A DNA stretch of 54,281 bases from an uncultured Clostridia bacterium. Its GTDB lineage: Bacteria > Bacillota > Clostridia > TANB77 > CAG-508. The DNA is taken from contig CALXRW010000009.1 in the NCBI GenBank assembly GCA_944390965.1, positions 1 to 54,281 of the forward strand. The letters are read 5' to 3'. The notes beneath the pieces are model-generated. The model did not search any database, was not told the DNA's origin, and worked only from the letters and a program-made list of their open reading frames with translations. The position numbers were made by a program, and so were the translations under genes. Positions 34,742 to 42,685 of this stretch are shown piece by piece (positions within the stretch are counted from its first letter, which is position 1; each line of letters opens with the position of its first letter).

Positions 34742-34853
34742 ATCCATCCCATGAACTTATATTTTTTCATAAAACTCTCAAGGTTCAAGGAGTAATCCGG
34801 CAACAGAAGGCCGTTCGAGCTTTTATTTCAAAATATAAGTTCATGGGATGGAT
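34742..34853. repeat. R3 long-stem element
   Basis: Arms 34742-34765 and 34830-34853 are perfectly complementary over 24 bases. Compared with the copy at 32016 the arms differ (ATCCCATGAACTT versus CCGGTTCATGACCTT), yet each pairs with its own partner. The core CTCTCAAGGTTCAAGGAGTA is conserved. Confidence 0.8.
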
Positions 34854-34974
34854 GAAAATCATATACATATTATTGTATCGGAAAAAAGCAGGAAATAAAA
34901 TTCCTGTTTTTTTTGTTCTAAAATTTGTACAAGCTGCATATAAATTATATAGAAATTATAAATAAGAGGTAAAA

Positions 34975-35484
34975 ATGTTAGGAATTAAATTAGTTTTATA
35001 TGGCCTTATATTAGCAGTATCAAGTTTTATAGGAATTACCATAGCACAAAAATATAATAATCGAGTAAAAAATTTAAGGGAAATGAAAAAGGCATTAAAC
35101 CATTTTAAAACAAAAATAAAATTTACTTATGAACCGATACCAGAAATATTAGAAGAAATGATAGAAAGTGTAACAGGGGAATCTAAGCAAATCTTCATAA
35201 GTGCCCTCGAAAAAATGGAAAATAAAAATGCAGGAGAAGCATGGAATGAAGCAATTGAAGCAAGTAATGTTATGCTTGAACAAGAAGATAAAGACATTTT
35301 AAAAAATCTTGGAAAATTATTGGGAAAAACAGATATAGAAGGACAATTAAGTGAAATTGAGTTAACATCTTCATTTTTAGATTCACAAATAAAAAAAGCA
35401 GAACAGGAAAGAGAAAGAAATGGGAAATTATATAAGACATTAGGAGTAATTACAGGAATTGGAATTGTAATTGTTTTAATTTGA
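34975..35484 (+). CDS. spoIIIAB: stage III sporulation protein AB
   Basis: SpoIIIAB is a membrane component of the SpoIIIA-SpoIIQ channel, resembling type II secretion GspF. The 169-residue protein has an N-terminal helix (LVLYGLILAVSSFIGITIA), a cytoplasmic helical domain (YEPIPEILEEMIESV; LGKTDIEGQLSEIEL) and a C-terminal helix (GVITGIGIVIVLI). It starts the AB-AH run, all on the + strand with short gaps. Confidence 0.9.
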   Translation: MLGIKLVLYGLILAVSSFIGITIAQKYNNRVKNLREMKKALNHFKTKIKFTYEPIPEILEEMIESVTGESKQIFISALEKMENKNAGEAWNEAIEASNVMLEQEDKDILKNLGKLLGKTDIEGQLSEIELTSSFLDSQIKKAEQERERNGKLYKTLGVITGIGIVIVLI

Positions 35485-35503
35485 GAAAGGAATGATAACA
35501 AAT

Positions 35504-35698
35504 ATGGATATTAATTTATTGTTTAAAATTGCAGCAATTGGAATTTTGGTTGCGGTATTACATCAAGTATTAGTAAGAGCCGGCAGAGAAGATCAAGCAA
35601 TGATGACGACTCTTGCAGGATTAATTATCGTATTAACTTTAGTAATAAAAGAAATTAGTACCCTATTTTCAACAGTAAGAACCATTTTTAATTTGTAA
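35504..35698 (+). CDS. spoIIIAC: stage III sporulation protein AC
   Basis: A 64-residue two-helix protein: MDINLLFKIAAIGILVAVLH, RAGREDQAM and MTTLAGLIIVL are the family hallmarks. ATG 35504 is preferred; an in-frame ATG at 35492 directly abuts the GAAAGG ribosome site. It follows spoIIIAB and precedes spoIIIAD by 14 bp. Confidence 0.9.
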   Translation: MDINLLFKIAAIGILVAVLHQVLVRAGREDQAMMTTLAGLIIVLTLVIKEISTLFSTVRTIFNL

Positions 35699-35712
35699 AA
35701 GGAGACTTACCT

Positions 35713-36100
35713 ATGGAAATTATAAAAATAATAGGGGTACGGATTAACAGCAGTTATTATCATTATGATTTTAAAACAATATAAACCAGAATTTGTTATT
35801 TATGTATCTTTAATTACAGGTGTTATCATTCTTTTTTTAGTTATGGACAAACTAGCAGGAGTTGTTAATTTGTTATCAAGTTTAGCAAGTAAAGCTAATA
35901 TCAATACACAGTTTTTAGGAATTATTTTAAAAATAACAGGAATTGCAATTTTAACAGAATATGGTACAAGCATTTGTAAGGACACGGGAGAAACAGCAAT
36001 TGCTAGTAAGATAGAACTTGGAGGAAAAATTATTATGATTGCACTATCCATTCCTATTATCAGTGTTTTATTAGAAAGTATTCTAAAAATATTGCCATGA
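35713..36100 (+). CDS. spoIIIAD: stage III sporulation protein AD, frameshifted near the N-terminus as read
   Basis: SpoIIIAD is a small membrane part of the sporulation channel. From ATG 35713 (AAAGGAG upstream) the DNA reads ATA-GGG-GTA-C-GGA-TTA-ACA: an extra C at 35740 shifts the frame after MEIIKIIGV. Without it the product is 128 residues, the usual length, continuing GLTAVIIIMILKQYKPEFVI, VNLLSSLASKANINTQFLGI and AIASKIELGGKIIMIALSIP. Its stop overlaps an ATG of the spoIIIAE frame. Loss of SpoIIIAD should block sporulation, so either the strain is asporogenous or the base is an error. Confidence 0.92.
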
Positions 36101-36168
36101 TAAGTAAAAGTTTGAAAATGATTAATCCTTTTGGAAAATTCTCATCTTTTACGAAGGGAATGATAACT

Positions 36169-37335
36169 ATGAAAAATGTAAAATGGAAAATAGGAATATT
36201 CTTAAGTATTTTCTTCCTTATGTGGATTAACCATACAATTTCTTATGCTACAGATAATGAAGTCTTAGAATCACAAAAGAAAGCAGTTGGAATTCCAGAG
36301 TTTATAGAAGAAGCAGAAGATTATACAAAAGAAACATTAGAAGGAACAGGAATTAACCCAGAAGAAGTTTTAAACGAGGCAATAGAAGGCAATTTAAATC
36401 ACTCTAAATTAATAGGATTTTTATTTAAAATATTAGGAAATGAAGTAAAAAATGCAGTTACTACTGTAGGAATTATATTAGTAATTATTGTAATACATAG
36501 CATTTTGAAAAGTATTAGTGATGGCTTAGAAAACCAGGGAATATCAAAAGTTATATTCTATGTTGAGTACATATTAATAGTTACGTTAATTATGGCTAAT
36601 TTTGCAGATATTATCAAAATGGCAGTTGGAGCAATTTCAAGTTTAGTAGACATTACGAATTTGTTAATTCCTATTTTAATTACTTTAATGCTCACAACGG
36701 GAAGTATTGTTTCTGCAGGAGTTGTACAACCAATTTTATTATTTGCGGTATCATTTATTGGAAATATTATTAATAGTTTAATTGTTCCAATATTAATGAT
36801 TTCCACTGTCTTAAGTATTATATCTAACATTTCAGACAAAGTACAAATAGGTAAACTATCTAAATTTTTTAAGTCTAGCGTTGTTTGGACATTAGGAGTA
36901 TTGTTAACGCTTTTTGTTGGTATTTTAAGTCTGGAAGGAAGTTTAAGCAGTAGCGTAGATGGAATAACGGCTAAAACAGTAAAAGCGGCAACGTCAACAG
37001 TTATACCTGTTGTTGGAAAAGTATTGGGGGACTCAGTAGATACTGTTCTAGGGTGCGCAGGAATTCTAAAAAATGCATGTGGGGTCTTAGGAGTTGTTAT
37101 TATTATTGCTATTTGTGCAATGCCAATTATAAAATTAACGATATTAACAGCTGTATATAAACTGGCAGGGGCAGCTGTAGAGCCAATAGCAGATGAGAAG
37201 ATTGTAAAATTACTAGAACAAATGGGAGATACTTTTAAGATATTACTAGCAATTTTATTTTCTGTGTCTACTCTTCTCATTATTGGAATTACAATTGTAA
37301 TTAAGATTTCTAATAGTAGTATGATGTATCGTTAG
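36169..37335 (+). CDS. spoIIIAE: stage III sporulation protein AE
   Basis: SpoIIIAE is the large polytopic membrane protein of the channel. From ATG 36169 (GAAGGG 10 bases upstream) it has 388 residues with a signal sequence (IFLSIFFLMWINHTISYA), an acidic region and about eight helices, including LVDITNLLIPILITLMLTTG and the VDGITAKTVKAATSTVIPVV motif typical of the family. The frame is open to an ATG at 36097 that overlaps the spoIIIAD stop. Confidence 0.92.
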   Translation: MKNVKWKIGIFLSIFFLMWINHTISYATDNEVLESQKKAVGIPEFIEEAEDYTKETLEGTGINPEEVLNEAIEGNLNHSKLIGFLFKILGNEVKNAVTTVGIILVIIVIHSILKSISDGLENQGISKVIFYVEYILIVTLIMANFADIIKMAVGAISSLVDITNLLIPILITLMLTTGSIVSAGVVQPILLFAVSFIGNIINSLIVPILMISTVLSIISNISDKVQIGKLSKFFKSSVVWTLGVLLTLFVGILSLEGSLSSSVDGITAKTVKAATSTVIPVVGKVLGDSVDTVLGCAGILKNACGVLGVVIIIAICAMPIIKLTILTAVYKLAGAAVEPIADEKIVKLLEQMGDTFKILLAILFSVSTLLIIGITIVIKISNSSMMYR

Positions 37336-37349
37336 AAAGGGAAAATGAT

Positions 37350-37928
37350 ATGATACAGTGGATTAGTTCATGGGCAAGTGGAATTGTAGTGGCAGTTGTT
37401 TTAGCTACTCTAATTGAAATGTTATTACCAAATGGAAATAATAAAAAATATGTAAAAACAGTAATAGGAATATTTGTTTTATTTTCCATTATAGCACCTA
37501 TTATAGACAATATAAGTTCAACTCATATAAGTCAAGAAGTTGATTTTGCCATAGAAGAACAAGAAAAAATAGAGGAAATTGATACTAATAAAAACATAGA
37601 AGAAGTCTATCGAAAAAATATGGAACAAGATATCAAAAATAAATTACAAGAAAAAGGATATCAAATAGAAATTACAGCATTAAGTATTCATTTTGTAGAA
37701 GGGGAAGATTATGGAAAAGTAAATCAAATTCACCTTAAAGTAATACAAGAAAAAACAGAGAAATCTAATTCTATAAAAACAGTAGAAAATATTGAAAAAG
37801 TAGAAATAGCAATTGGGAATCGAGAACAACTGGAAGAAGAAACAATAAGTGAAGAGAGCAAGAAAGAAATTAAAAACTTCTTAATGGAAGAATATAAAAT
37901 TGAAGAAGAAAACATTTATATTGGATAA
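37350..37928 (+). CDS. spoIIIAF: stage III sporulation protein AF
   Basis: The 192-residue protein has two N-terminal helices (SGIVVAVVLATLIEMLLPNG; IGIFVLFSIIAPII) with the conserved LPNGNNKKYVK turn between them, then a soluble domain. It starts 14 bp after spoIIIAE and ends 13 bp before spoIIIAG. Confidence 0.9.
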   Translation: MIQWISSWASGIVVAVVLATLIEMLLPNGNNKKYVKTVIGIFVLFSIIAPIIDNISSTHISQEVDFAIEEQEKIEEIDTNKNIEEVYRKNMEQDIKNKLQEKGYQIEITALSIHFVEGEDYGKVNQIHLKVIQEKTEKSNSIKTVENIEKVEIAIGNREQLEEETISEESKKEIKNFLMEEYKIEEENIYIG

Positions 37929-37941
37929 AAGGAGGAAAGAA

Positions 37942-38550
37942 ATGTTAAAGGAAAAAATACAAGGGTTTATTGCTAAAAAAACAGAGGGAAATACCAAAAG
38001 AAAAATAGAAAATTTGATTGTCTTTTTAATTATATTAATTGTTACAATTGTTGCTATTAATATGATTTGGAAGGAGGACAAAAAAGAAGCAAAACAAGAA
38101 GAAAACGCAAATGCATATAAAACATTAGCAAGTGCAGAAGAAGCCAAGAATATAGAAAATACGGGAAATGATTTAGAGAAAAGATTAGAAACAATTTTAG
38201 GCAGAATAAATGGAGTAGGGGAAGTAAAAGTTTTAATTACTTATTCGGAAAGTAATAAAACAGTAGCAATGTATAATGAAAACTTAAAACAAAGTTCAAC
38301 AGAAGAAAATGATACAAGTGGTGGAACGAGAAAAATTACAGAAACAGATACATCCAAAGAAATTATATACAAAGAAGAAAATGGAGAAAAGGTGCCCATT
38401 ACAGAACAAATTATCATGGCAAAAATTGAAGGAGCTGTGATTACAGCAAAAGGAGCTGGAAATGCCAATGTAAAGGCCAATATTATTCAAGCAGTTGAGG
38501 CCGCAACGGGAATTCCTACCCACAAAATACAAGTATTTGAAATGAACTAG
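37942..38550 (+). CDS. spoIIIAG: stage III sporulation protein AG
   Basis: SpoIIIAG forms a large ring in the space between mother cell and forespore. From ATG 37942 (AAAGGAGG) it has 202 residues: one N-terminal membrane helix (LIVFLIILIVTIVAINMI) and a ring-building domain with RLETILGRINGVGEVKVLIT, EETDTSKE-like loop and the C-terminal VKANIIQAVEAATGIPTHKI. Confidence 0.92.
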   Translation: MLKEKIQGFIAKKTEGNTKRKIENLIVFLIILIVTIVAINMIWKEDKKEAKQEENANAYKTLASAEEAKNIENTGNDLEKRLETILGRINGVGEVKVLITYSESNKTVAMYNENLKQSSTEENDTSGGTRKITETDTSKEIIYKEENGEKVPITEQIIMAKIEGAVITAKGAGNANVKANIIQAVEAATGIPTHKIQVFEMN

Positions 38551-38559
38551 GAGGTATTT

Positions 38560-39174
38560 ATGAGAATTTTAAAAAGAAATCAATTTATTGTAGTTGTATT
38601 AGCTCTAATGCTAATAACAGCAGGTTACCTTAATTTTATTTCACGAAATGAGGAAAATACACAGACAGCTGGTATTATAGAAGAAACCGCTCTTGCAGAA
38701 ATAGGAGATGCAACATTAGTAAGTTCAAATGCCGTTCAAAGTGAAAATACAAATGAAGAGATGACAGAAAATACAGTAGAAGTAGAAGATAATGTAAGTA
38801 TAGAGACTACGCAAAATACAATAGAAAACGATTATTTCGCTAGTTCCAGATTAGAAAGAGAAAAAATGTATTCACAAATGTTAGAAAGTTATCAAACAAT
38901 ATTAGAAAGTAGTGAAATATCAGATGCACAAAAAGAAGTTTCTCAAACAGAAATTAATAAAATAAACAACACAAAAAATGCAATTATGATAGCTGAAAAT
39001 TTACTAAAAACAAAAGACATAGAAGACATTATATTACTAGTAAATGATAAAAGTATTAATGTAGTAGTTAAAACAGATAAACTGTCTCAAGATAAAGTAG
39101 CACAAATTCAAAATATTGTATCAAGAGAAATGAATGCAGAAATAGACAATATACATATAACAGAATATAAGTGA
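38560..39174 (+). CDS. spoIIIAH: stage III sporulation protein AH
   Basis: SpoIIIAH pairs with forespore SpoIIQ across the intermembrane space. The 204-residue protein has a membrane helix (FIVVVLALMLITAGYLNF), a Glu/Thr-rich linker and a YscJ/FliF-like domain (SSRLEREKMYSQMLESYQTI; NDKSINVVVKTDKLSQDKVA). It ends the cluster and is followed by a terminator. Confidence 0.92.
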   Translation: MRILKRNQFIVVVLALMLITAGYLNFISRNEENTQTAGIIEETALAEIGDATLVSSNAVQSENTNEEMTENTVEVEDNVSIETTQNTIENDYFASSRLEREKMYSQMLESYQTILESSEISDAQKEVSQTEINKINNTKNAIMIAENLLKTKDIEDIILLVNDKSINVVVKTDKLSQDKVAQIQNIVSREMNAEIDNIHITEYK

Positions 39175-39264
39175 ATCTTGAGGTCGAAAAACTAAAAAGA
39201 ATAGCAGAAAAATGCTGTGTATTTTTGACTAAGCAAGTTTATATATAAGATATAGAAAATTAAT

Positions 39265-39322
39265 AAAAACTACCAATTCTGTGCATAATATCAATATTAT
39301 GTATAAAATGGGTAGTTTTTTA
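39265..39322 (+). terminator. terminator of the spoIIIA cluster
   Basis: AAAAACTACC (39265-39274) pairs with GGTAGTTTTT (39311-39320), with an inner GCATAATAT/ATATTATGT stem; T tract follows. Confidence 0.75.
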
Positions 39323-39454
39323 AGTTTAATATATGCACAGAAAAATTGTTTCACAATTTTCACGTCAACAAGTTTTACCTCTTCCTGCCAGACCTTAATT
39401 AAATATATAAAATACAAAAAAGTAGAGAAAAGGTCTACGAAGCTAGATTTGTTC

Positions 39455-39483
39455 TTGACAAAAATGACACACAAAGATAAAAT
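39455..39483 (+). promoter_or_regulatory. sigma-A-type promoter
   Basis: TTGACA (39455-39460), 17-base spacer, TAAAAT (39478-39483). As at 5137, it would give a leader of over 500 bases packed with hairpins before a pilin-like gene. Confidence 0.6.
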
Positions 39484-39555
39484 AAGAAATAGAAATTATT
39501 ACATAAAGCAATTATTCATCATTCATTATTTAACGTATAGTTGGAATTAAAAGAA

Positions 39556-39605
39556 AGAACCTTCAGTCGCATAAATGTGACGGCCCCATTACATAAGGGA
39601 GCCAA
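39556..39605. repeat. CCTTCAGTCGCAT double hairpin (family R4)
   Basis: A second copy of the element at 27066-27118. Here the first stem is GTCGCAT/ATGTGAC and the second GGCCCC/AGGGAGCC, each still largely paired. Confidence 0.6.
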
Positions 39606-39800
39606 GGGAAAATTAATGAATAATGAAAAGTGAATAGTGAATAATGAATAAATAATCTTTACATTTTGTGTCGGTCAAGACCGACCCCTACAAAAAATTA
39701 TTTATCATTCATAATTAATTATTCACTATTCATTAAATGTATATGTGTAGGGTGTCGGCGCCCACGCCGACCCATTCTACAAAGAAATTACCCGAAAAAA

Positions 39801-39906
39801 ATTATTCATTATTAATCATTAATTATTCACTATTCATTAAAAAAAAGAAATATTCTAAATAAAATTAATGAATAATGAAAAGTGAATAGTGAATAATGAA
39901 TAATTA
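39801..39906. repeat. A/T-rich inverted repeat (family R2)
   Basis: Left arm 39801-39840 and right arm 39863-39906; same unit sequences as 5359-5468. Confidence 0.7.
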
Positions 39907-39909
39907 ACG

Positions 39910-39980
39910 TGTAGGGGCGATTTTAATCGCCCGTGCTTCGAAGGACTTGCTAAAATGTAGGGGTTCGTCTTGACGAACCC
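39910..39980. repeat. pair of R1 hairpins
   Basis: Nearly the same as 5471-5542: GGGGCGATTTTAATCGCCC then GGGTTCGTCTTGACGAACCC, then a shared ACGGAGGAAAAAGA ribosome-site region. Confidence 0.8.
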
Positions 39981-40006
39981 AGAAAAAAACGGAGGAAAAA
40001 GAGAAG

Positions 40007-41260
40007 ATGAGAAAACAAGAAAGAAGAGAAGAAAAAGGAATCACATTAGTTGCACTAGTAGTAACAATTATTGTTCTAATTATATTAGCAGGAGTAACCT
40101 TAAATATTGTACTGGACAATGATGGAATTATCAACAAAGCAAAACAAGCAGCAGATGACTATGAAAATGCTCAAAAAGAAGAACAAGAATTATTAGGACA
40201 AATAGAAAAATATTTAAATCCGCCAATACCAGATGGATATGTGGTCTCCAGTGTGCCTGGAGAAAATATAGTATCATCAGGATTAGTAATTTATGAAGGA
40301 GACGAGCCAGTAACAGAAGAAAACCATGAAGAATCCATGTTAAATAGAAACCAATATGTATGGATACCAGTAGATGATATTAATAGTATGGTAATGTGTA
40401 GTAGTAATACAGGAGAAAGCATATGTAATTTAGTATATGATGAAGAAACAAATACATTAGAATGTACGAACCCAGAACATGCAAGCACAGCAACGGATTT
40501 AGTGGGAAGATTATATGTTATAGGATATAAAACCACAACAGATAATGAAGGAAATAATATTTATTCAAATGATATAGATTTTATAAAAAGAGACCAGATA
40601 TATGATACTAGTAGCTATCATGAACCAGCAACTGTAACAGGAGAAGATGGAATAAGTTATGATGGAGATAGTAGTAATTTGAAAATAGCAGGAATGCCAG
40701 AAGGAAGTACAGCAGATGATTTTTTAACTCAACTAAAAAGTGACTTTACAACAATGGCAAAAAGTGTAGCGAAAAATGGAGGATTTTATATTAGCAGATA
40801 TGAAGTAGGAGCAAATGGAGACAGCAAAAAGAATCAAAAAGTATTAACAGCAACAAATAGTGATGGTAGTGATTATTTAGGAGCAAATACATGGTATGGA
40901 TTATATGGAACCATAAGAAAAATAGATGAAAATAAACAAATGATATGGGGATGTCAATATGATCAAGTGATAAAATTTATAGGAGAAGAAGCACAAACTG
41001 GTCATACTGACAGAAATTTAACGACTGAGTTTATTTTGTCTGGACAAAATCCATTAGATAAAATGAAAAATATTTATGATTTAGAAGGTAACCACTATGA
41101 ATGGACAGTAGAAGCAAGCAATTTTGATCATCGCTCAGATAGAGGTGGGGGACGAGGATATTTGAACAGCAATATTTATAGAGCTTCAAGTCATAGAGGA
41201 AGTTATTACCCTAATCAAATTGCAACTGTGTATACATCACGTTCTATATTTTATTTATAA
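40007..41260 (+). CDS. pilin-like surface protein with C-lectin/FGE-type domain (paralogue of 5569)
   Basis: The 417-residue protein has a prepilin-like N-terminus (KGITLVALVVTIIVLIILAG), a short coiled region (KQAADDYENAQKEEQELL) and the same C-terminal fold as the protein at 5569: YVWIPVDDINSMVM, GGFYISRYEVGA, MIWGCQYDQVIKF, YDLEGNHYEWTVEA. From about 40745 to 40975 the DNA of the two genes is nearly identical. The tails differ completely: here RGGGRGYLNSNIYRASSHRG and so on to SRSIFYL, in A/T-rich DNA (35% GC by hand count). It probably shares function with the other copy, possibly in binding or adhesion. Confidence 0.75.
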   Translation: MRKQERREEKGITLVALVVTIIVLIILAGVTLNIVLDNDGIINKAKQAADDYENAQKEEQELLGQIEKYLNPPIPDGYVVSSVPGENIVSSGLVIYEGDEPVTEENHEESMLNRNQYVWIPVDDINSMVMCSSNTGESICNLVYDEETNTLECTNPEHASTATDLVGRLYVIGYKTTTDNEGNNIYSNDIDFIKRDQIYDTSSYHEPATVTGEDGISYDGDSSNLKIAGMPEGSTADDFLTQLKSDFTTMAKSVAKNGGFYISRYEVGANGDSKKNQKVLTATNSDGSDYLGANTWYGLYGTIRKIDENKQMIWGCQYDQVIKFIGEEAQTGHTDRNLTTEFILSGQNPLDKMKNIYDLEGNHYEWTVEASNFDHRSDRGGGRGYLNSNIYRASSHRGSYYPNQIATVYTSRSIFYL

Positions 41261-41320
41261 AAATCAAGAGAGAACAAATACTCGCCAAAATGGGATAAAA
41301 AACATTATTTTTAAAAGTAC

Positions 41321-41349
41321 TTGAAAAAAAAGCGAATATGTTGTAGTAT
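41321..41349 (+). promoter_or_regulatory. probable promoter for phosphofructokinase
   Basis: TTGAAA (41321-41326), 17-base spacer, TAGTAT (41344-41349), about 40 bp before the ATG. Confidence 0.5.
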
Positions 41350-41390
41350 TATAACTAATAATAACCGTAATGAGAAAGGGGTATTTTTTT

Positions 41391-42527
41391 ATGTTAAAAA
41401 AAGTAGCAATACTTGCAAATGGAGGAGACTGCTCTGGATTTAATGCTGTTATCAGAGCAATTGTAAAAACTGCAGAAAAAAATGGTGTAGAATGTTATGG
41501 ATTTTTAGATGGTTATAGAGGATTATTAAATAACAATTTTGTAAAATTAGAAACATCTGGATTGGCATCAGGAATTTTGCATAGAGGTGGTTCTATCATA
41601 GGGTCATCTTTAAATGCTAATGTTTTTAATTACAAAGTAGAGGAAAATGGACAGGTTGTATATAAAGATTTATCAGAACAATGTATTGAAAATGTTAAAA
41701 AAGATGGCTTTGACTGTATTTTCACATTAGGAGGAGATAGTACACAAAAGTCAGCAAGAGATTTTGCTGTAAGAGGACTAAATATTATTGGAGTACCAAA
41801 AACAATTGATAATGATGTAGCATGTACAGAAATTACTTTTGGATATAATACAGCAGTTACAGTAGCATGTGAGGCAATTGATAGATTACATTCTACAGCT
41901 GAAACACATAATAGAATTATGTGCTTAGAAGTAATGGGAAGAAATTCTGGATGGATTGCATTAGAATCTGCTATTGCAGGGGGCGCAGATGTTGCTTTAA
42001 TACCTGAAATTCCATTTGATATTCAAAAAGTAGCAGACGCAATCAAAGCAAGACAAAAAGAAGGAAAGAACTTTAGTGTTGTAGTTGTAGGAGAGGGCGC
42101 AAAATATAAAGATGGAGAAGTAGTGGTAAAACATGTTAGAGATGGCGGAGTTGGTGTAATTAATACACAATTGGGAGGAATTGGAGAAAAAGTTGCACAA
42201 GATTTAGAGAGATTAACAGGACTAGTAAGTAGAAATACCACATTGGGTTATATGCAAAGAGGAGGAACACCAACCGCATATGACAGAGTGCTATCTACTA
42301 AATATGGTGCAAAAGCAATGCAACTTGCTTTAGAAGGAAAATTTTCTACTTTAGTAGTAATAAAAAATGGAAAACTAGATTATGTTTCTTTAGAAGATGT
42401 GGTAGGACAAAATAAAGAAATTGGAGCAGTGGGTAGTGGAACAAAAGAGTCTAATGCAAAATTAGTAACCATGGATGATGACTTAGTTGTAACCGCAAGA
42501 AATATAGGAATTTGTTTAGGAGACTAA
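41391..42527 (+). CDS. pfkA: 6-phosphofructokinase (PFK, mixed ATP/PPi type)
   Basis: This glycolytic enzyme phosphorylates fructose 6-phosphate. From ATG 41391 (AAAGGGG upstream) it has 378 residues, with GGDCSGFNAVIRA (phosphate-donor loop), TLGGDSTQKSA, VPKTIDNDV (catalytic Asp), EVMGRNSGWIA and GYMQRGGTPTAYDR. The donor-site residues differ from E. coli PFK: GGDGS is GGDST and PGTIDND is PKTIDND. The Lys in the latter is the usual mark of PPi-using enzymes, but the Ser is not the usual Asp, so donor choice is uncertain. Confidence 0.88.
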   Translation: MLKKVAILANGGDCSGFNAVIRAIVKTAEKNGVECYGFLDGYRGLLNNNFVKLETSGLASGILHRGGSIIGSSLNANVFNYKVEENGQVVYKDLSEQCIENVKKDGFDCIFTLGGDSTQKSARDFAVRGLNIIGVPKTIDNDVACTEITFGYNTAVTVACEAIDRLHSTAETHNRIMCLEVMGRNSGWIALESAIAGGADVALIPEIPFDIQKVADAIKARQKEGKNFSVVVVGEGAKYKDGEVVVKHVRDGGVGVINTQLGGIGEKVAQDLERLTGLVSRNTTLGYMQRGGTPTAYDRVLSTKYGAKAMQLALEGKFSTLVVIKNGKLDYVSLEDVVGQNKEIGAVGSGTKESNAKLVTMDDDLVVTARNIGICLGD

Positions 42528-42585
42528 AATAAATTAGATAAATAATTCAAAAGATTTGGATTAACCTGGGTGTTAATCCAGCAGA

Positions 42586-42645
42586 TTAATGAATAGTGAA
42601 TAGTGAATAATTCAAATTTCACTATTTGTTATTCATTATTCTTTT
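42586..42645. repeat. A/T-rich inverted repeat (family R2)
   Basis: GAATAGTGAATAGTGAATAA pairs with the following TTCACTATT...TTATTCATTATTC arm. It lies between pfkA and argS; a GGATTAAC/GTTAATCC hairpin precedes it. Confidence 0.65.
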
Positions 42646-42685
42646 AGTCCAAAAAATTAAGCTAATTATAAAAAGGATGATAAAA

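Larger units (their letters stand above)
39323..40006. other. intergenic leader with stacked repeats
   Basis: No gene was found. It holds a promoter (39455-39483), an R4 copy (39556-39605), R2 arms (39608-39650, 39705-39738, 39801-39906), a reversed R1 hairpin (39669-39691), an R1 variant (39747-39776) and the R1 pair (39910-39980), ending in CGGAGG before the gene at 40007. Confidence 0.7.

Noticed and set aside
36558-37280. A 240-codon - strand frame opposite spoIIIAE.
   Set aside because: It is a mirror of the helix-rich spoIIIAE coding sequence and has no ribosome site or domain.
39182-39550. Short frames on both strands after spoIIIAH.
   Set aside because: They cover a terminator hairpin and A/T-rich repeats, with no ribosome site or family match.
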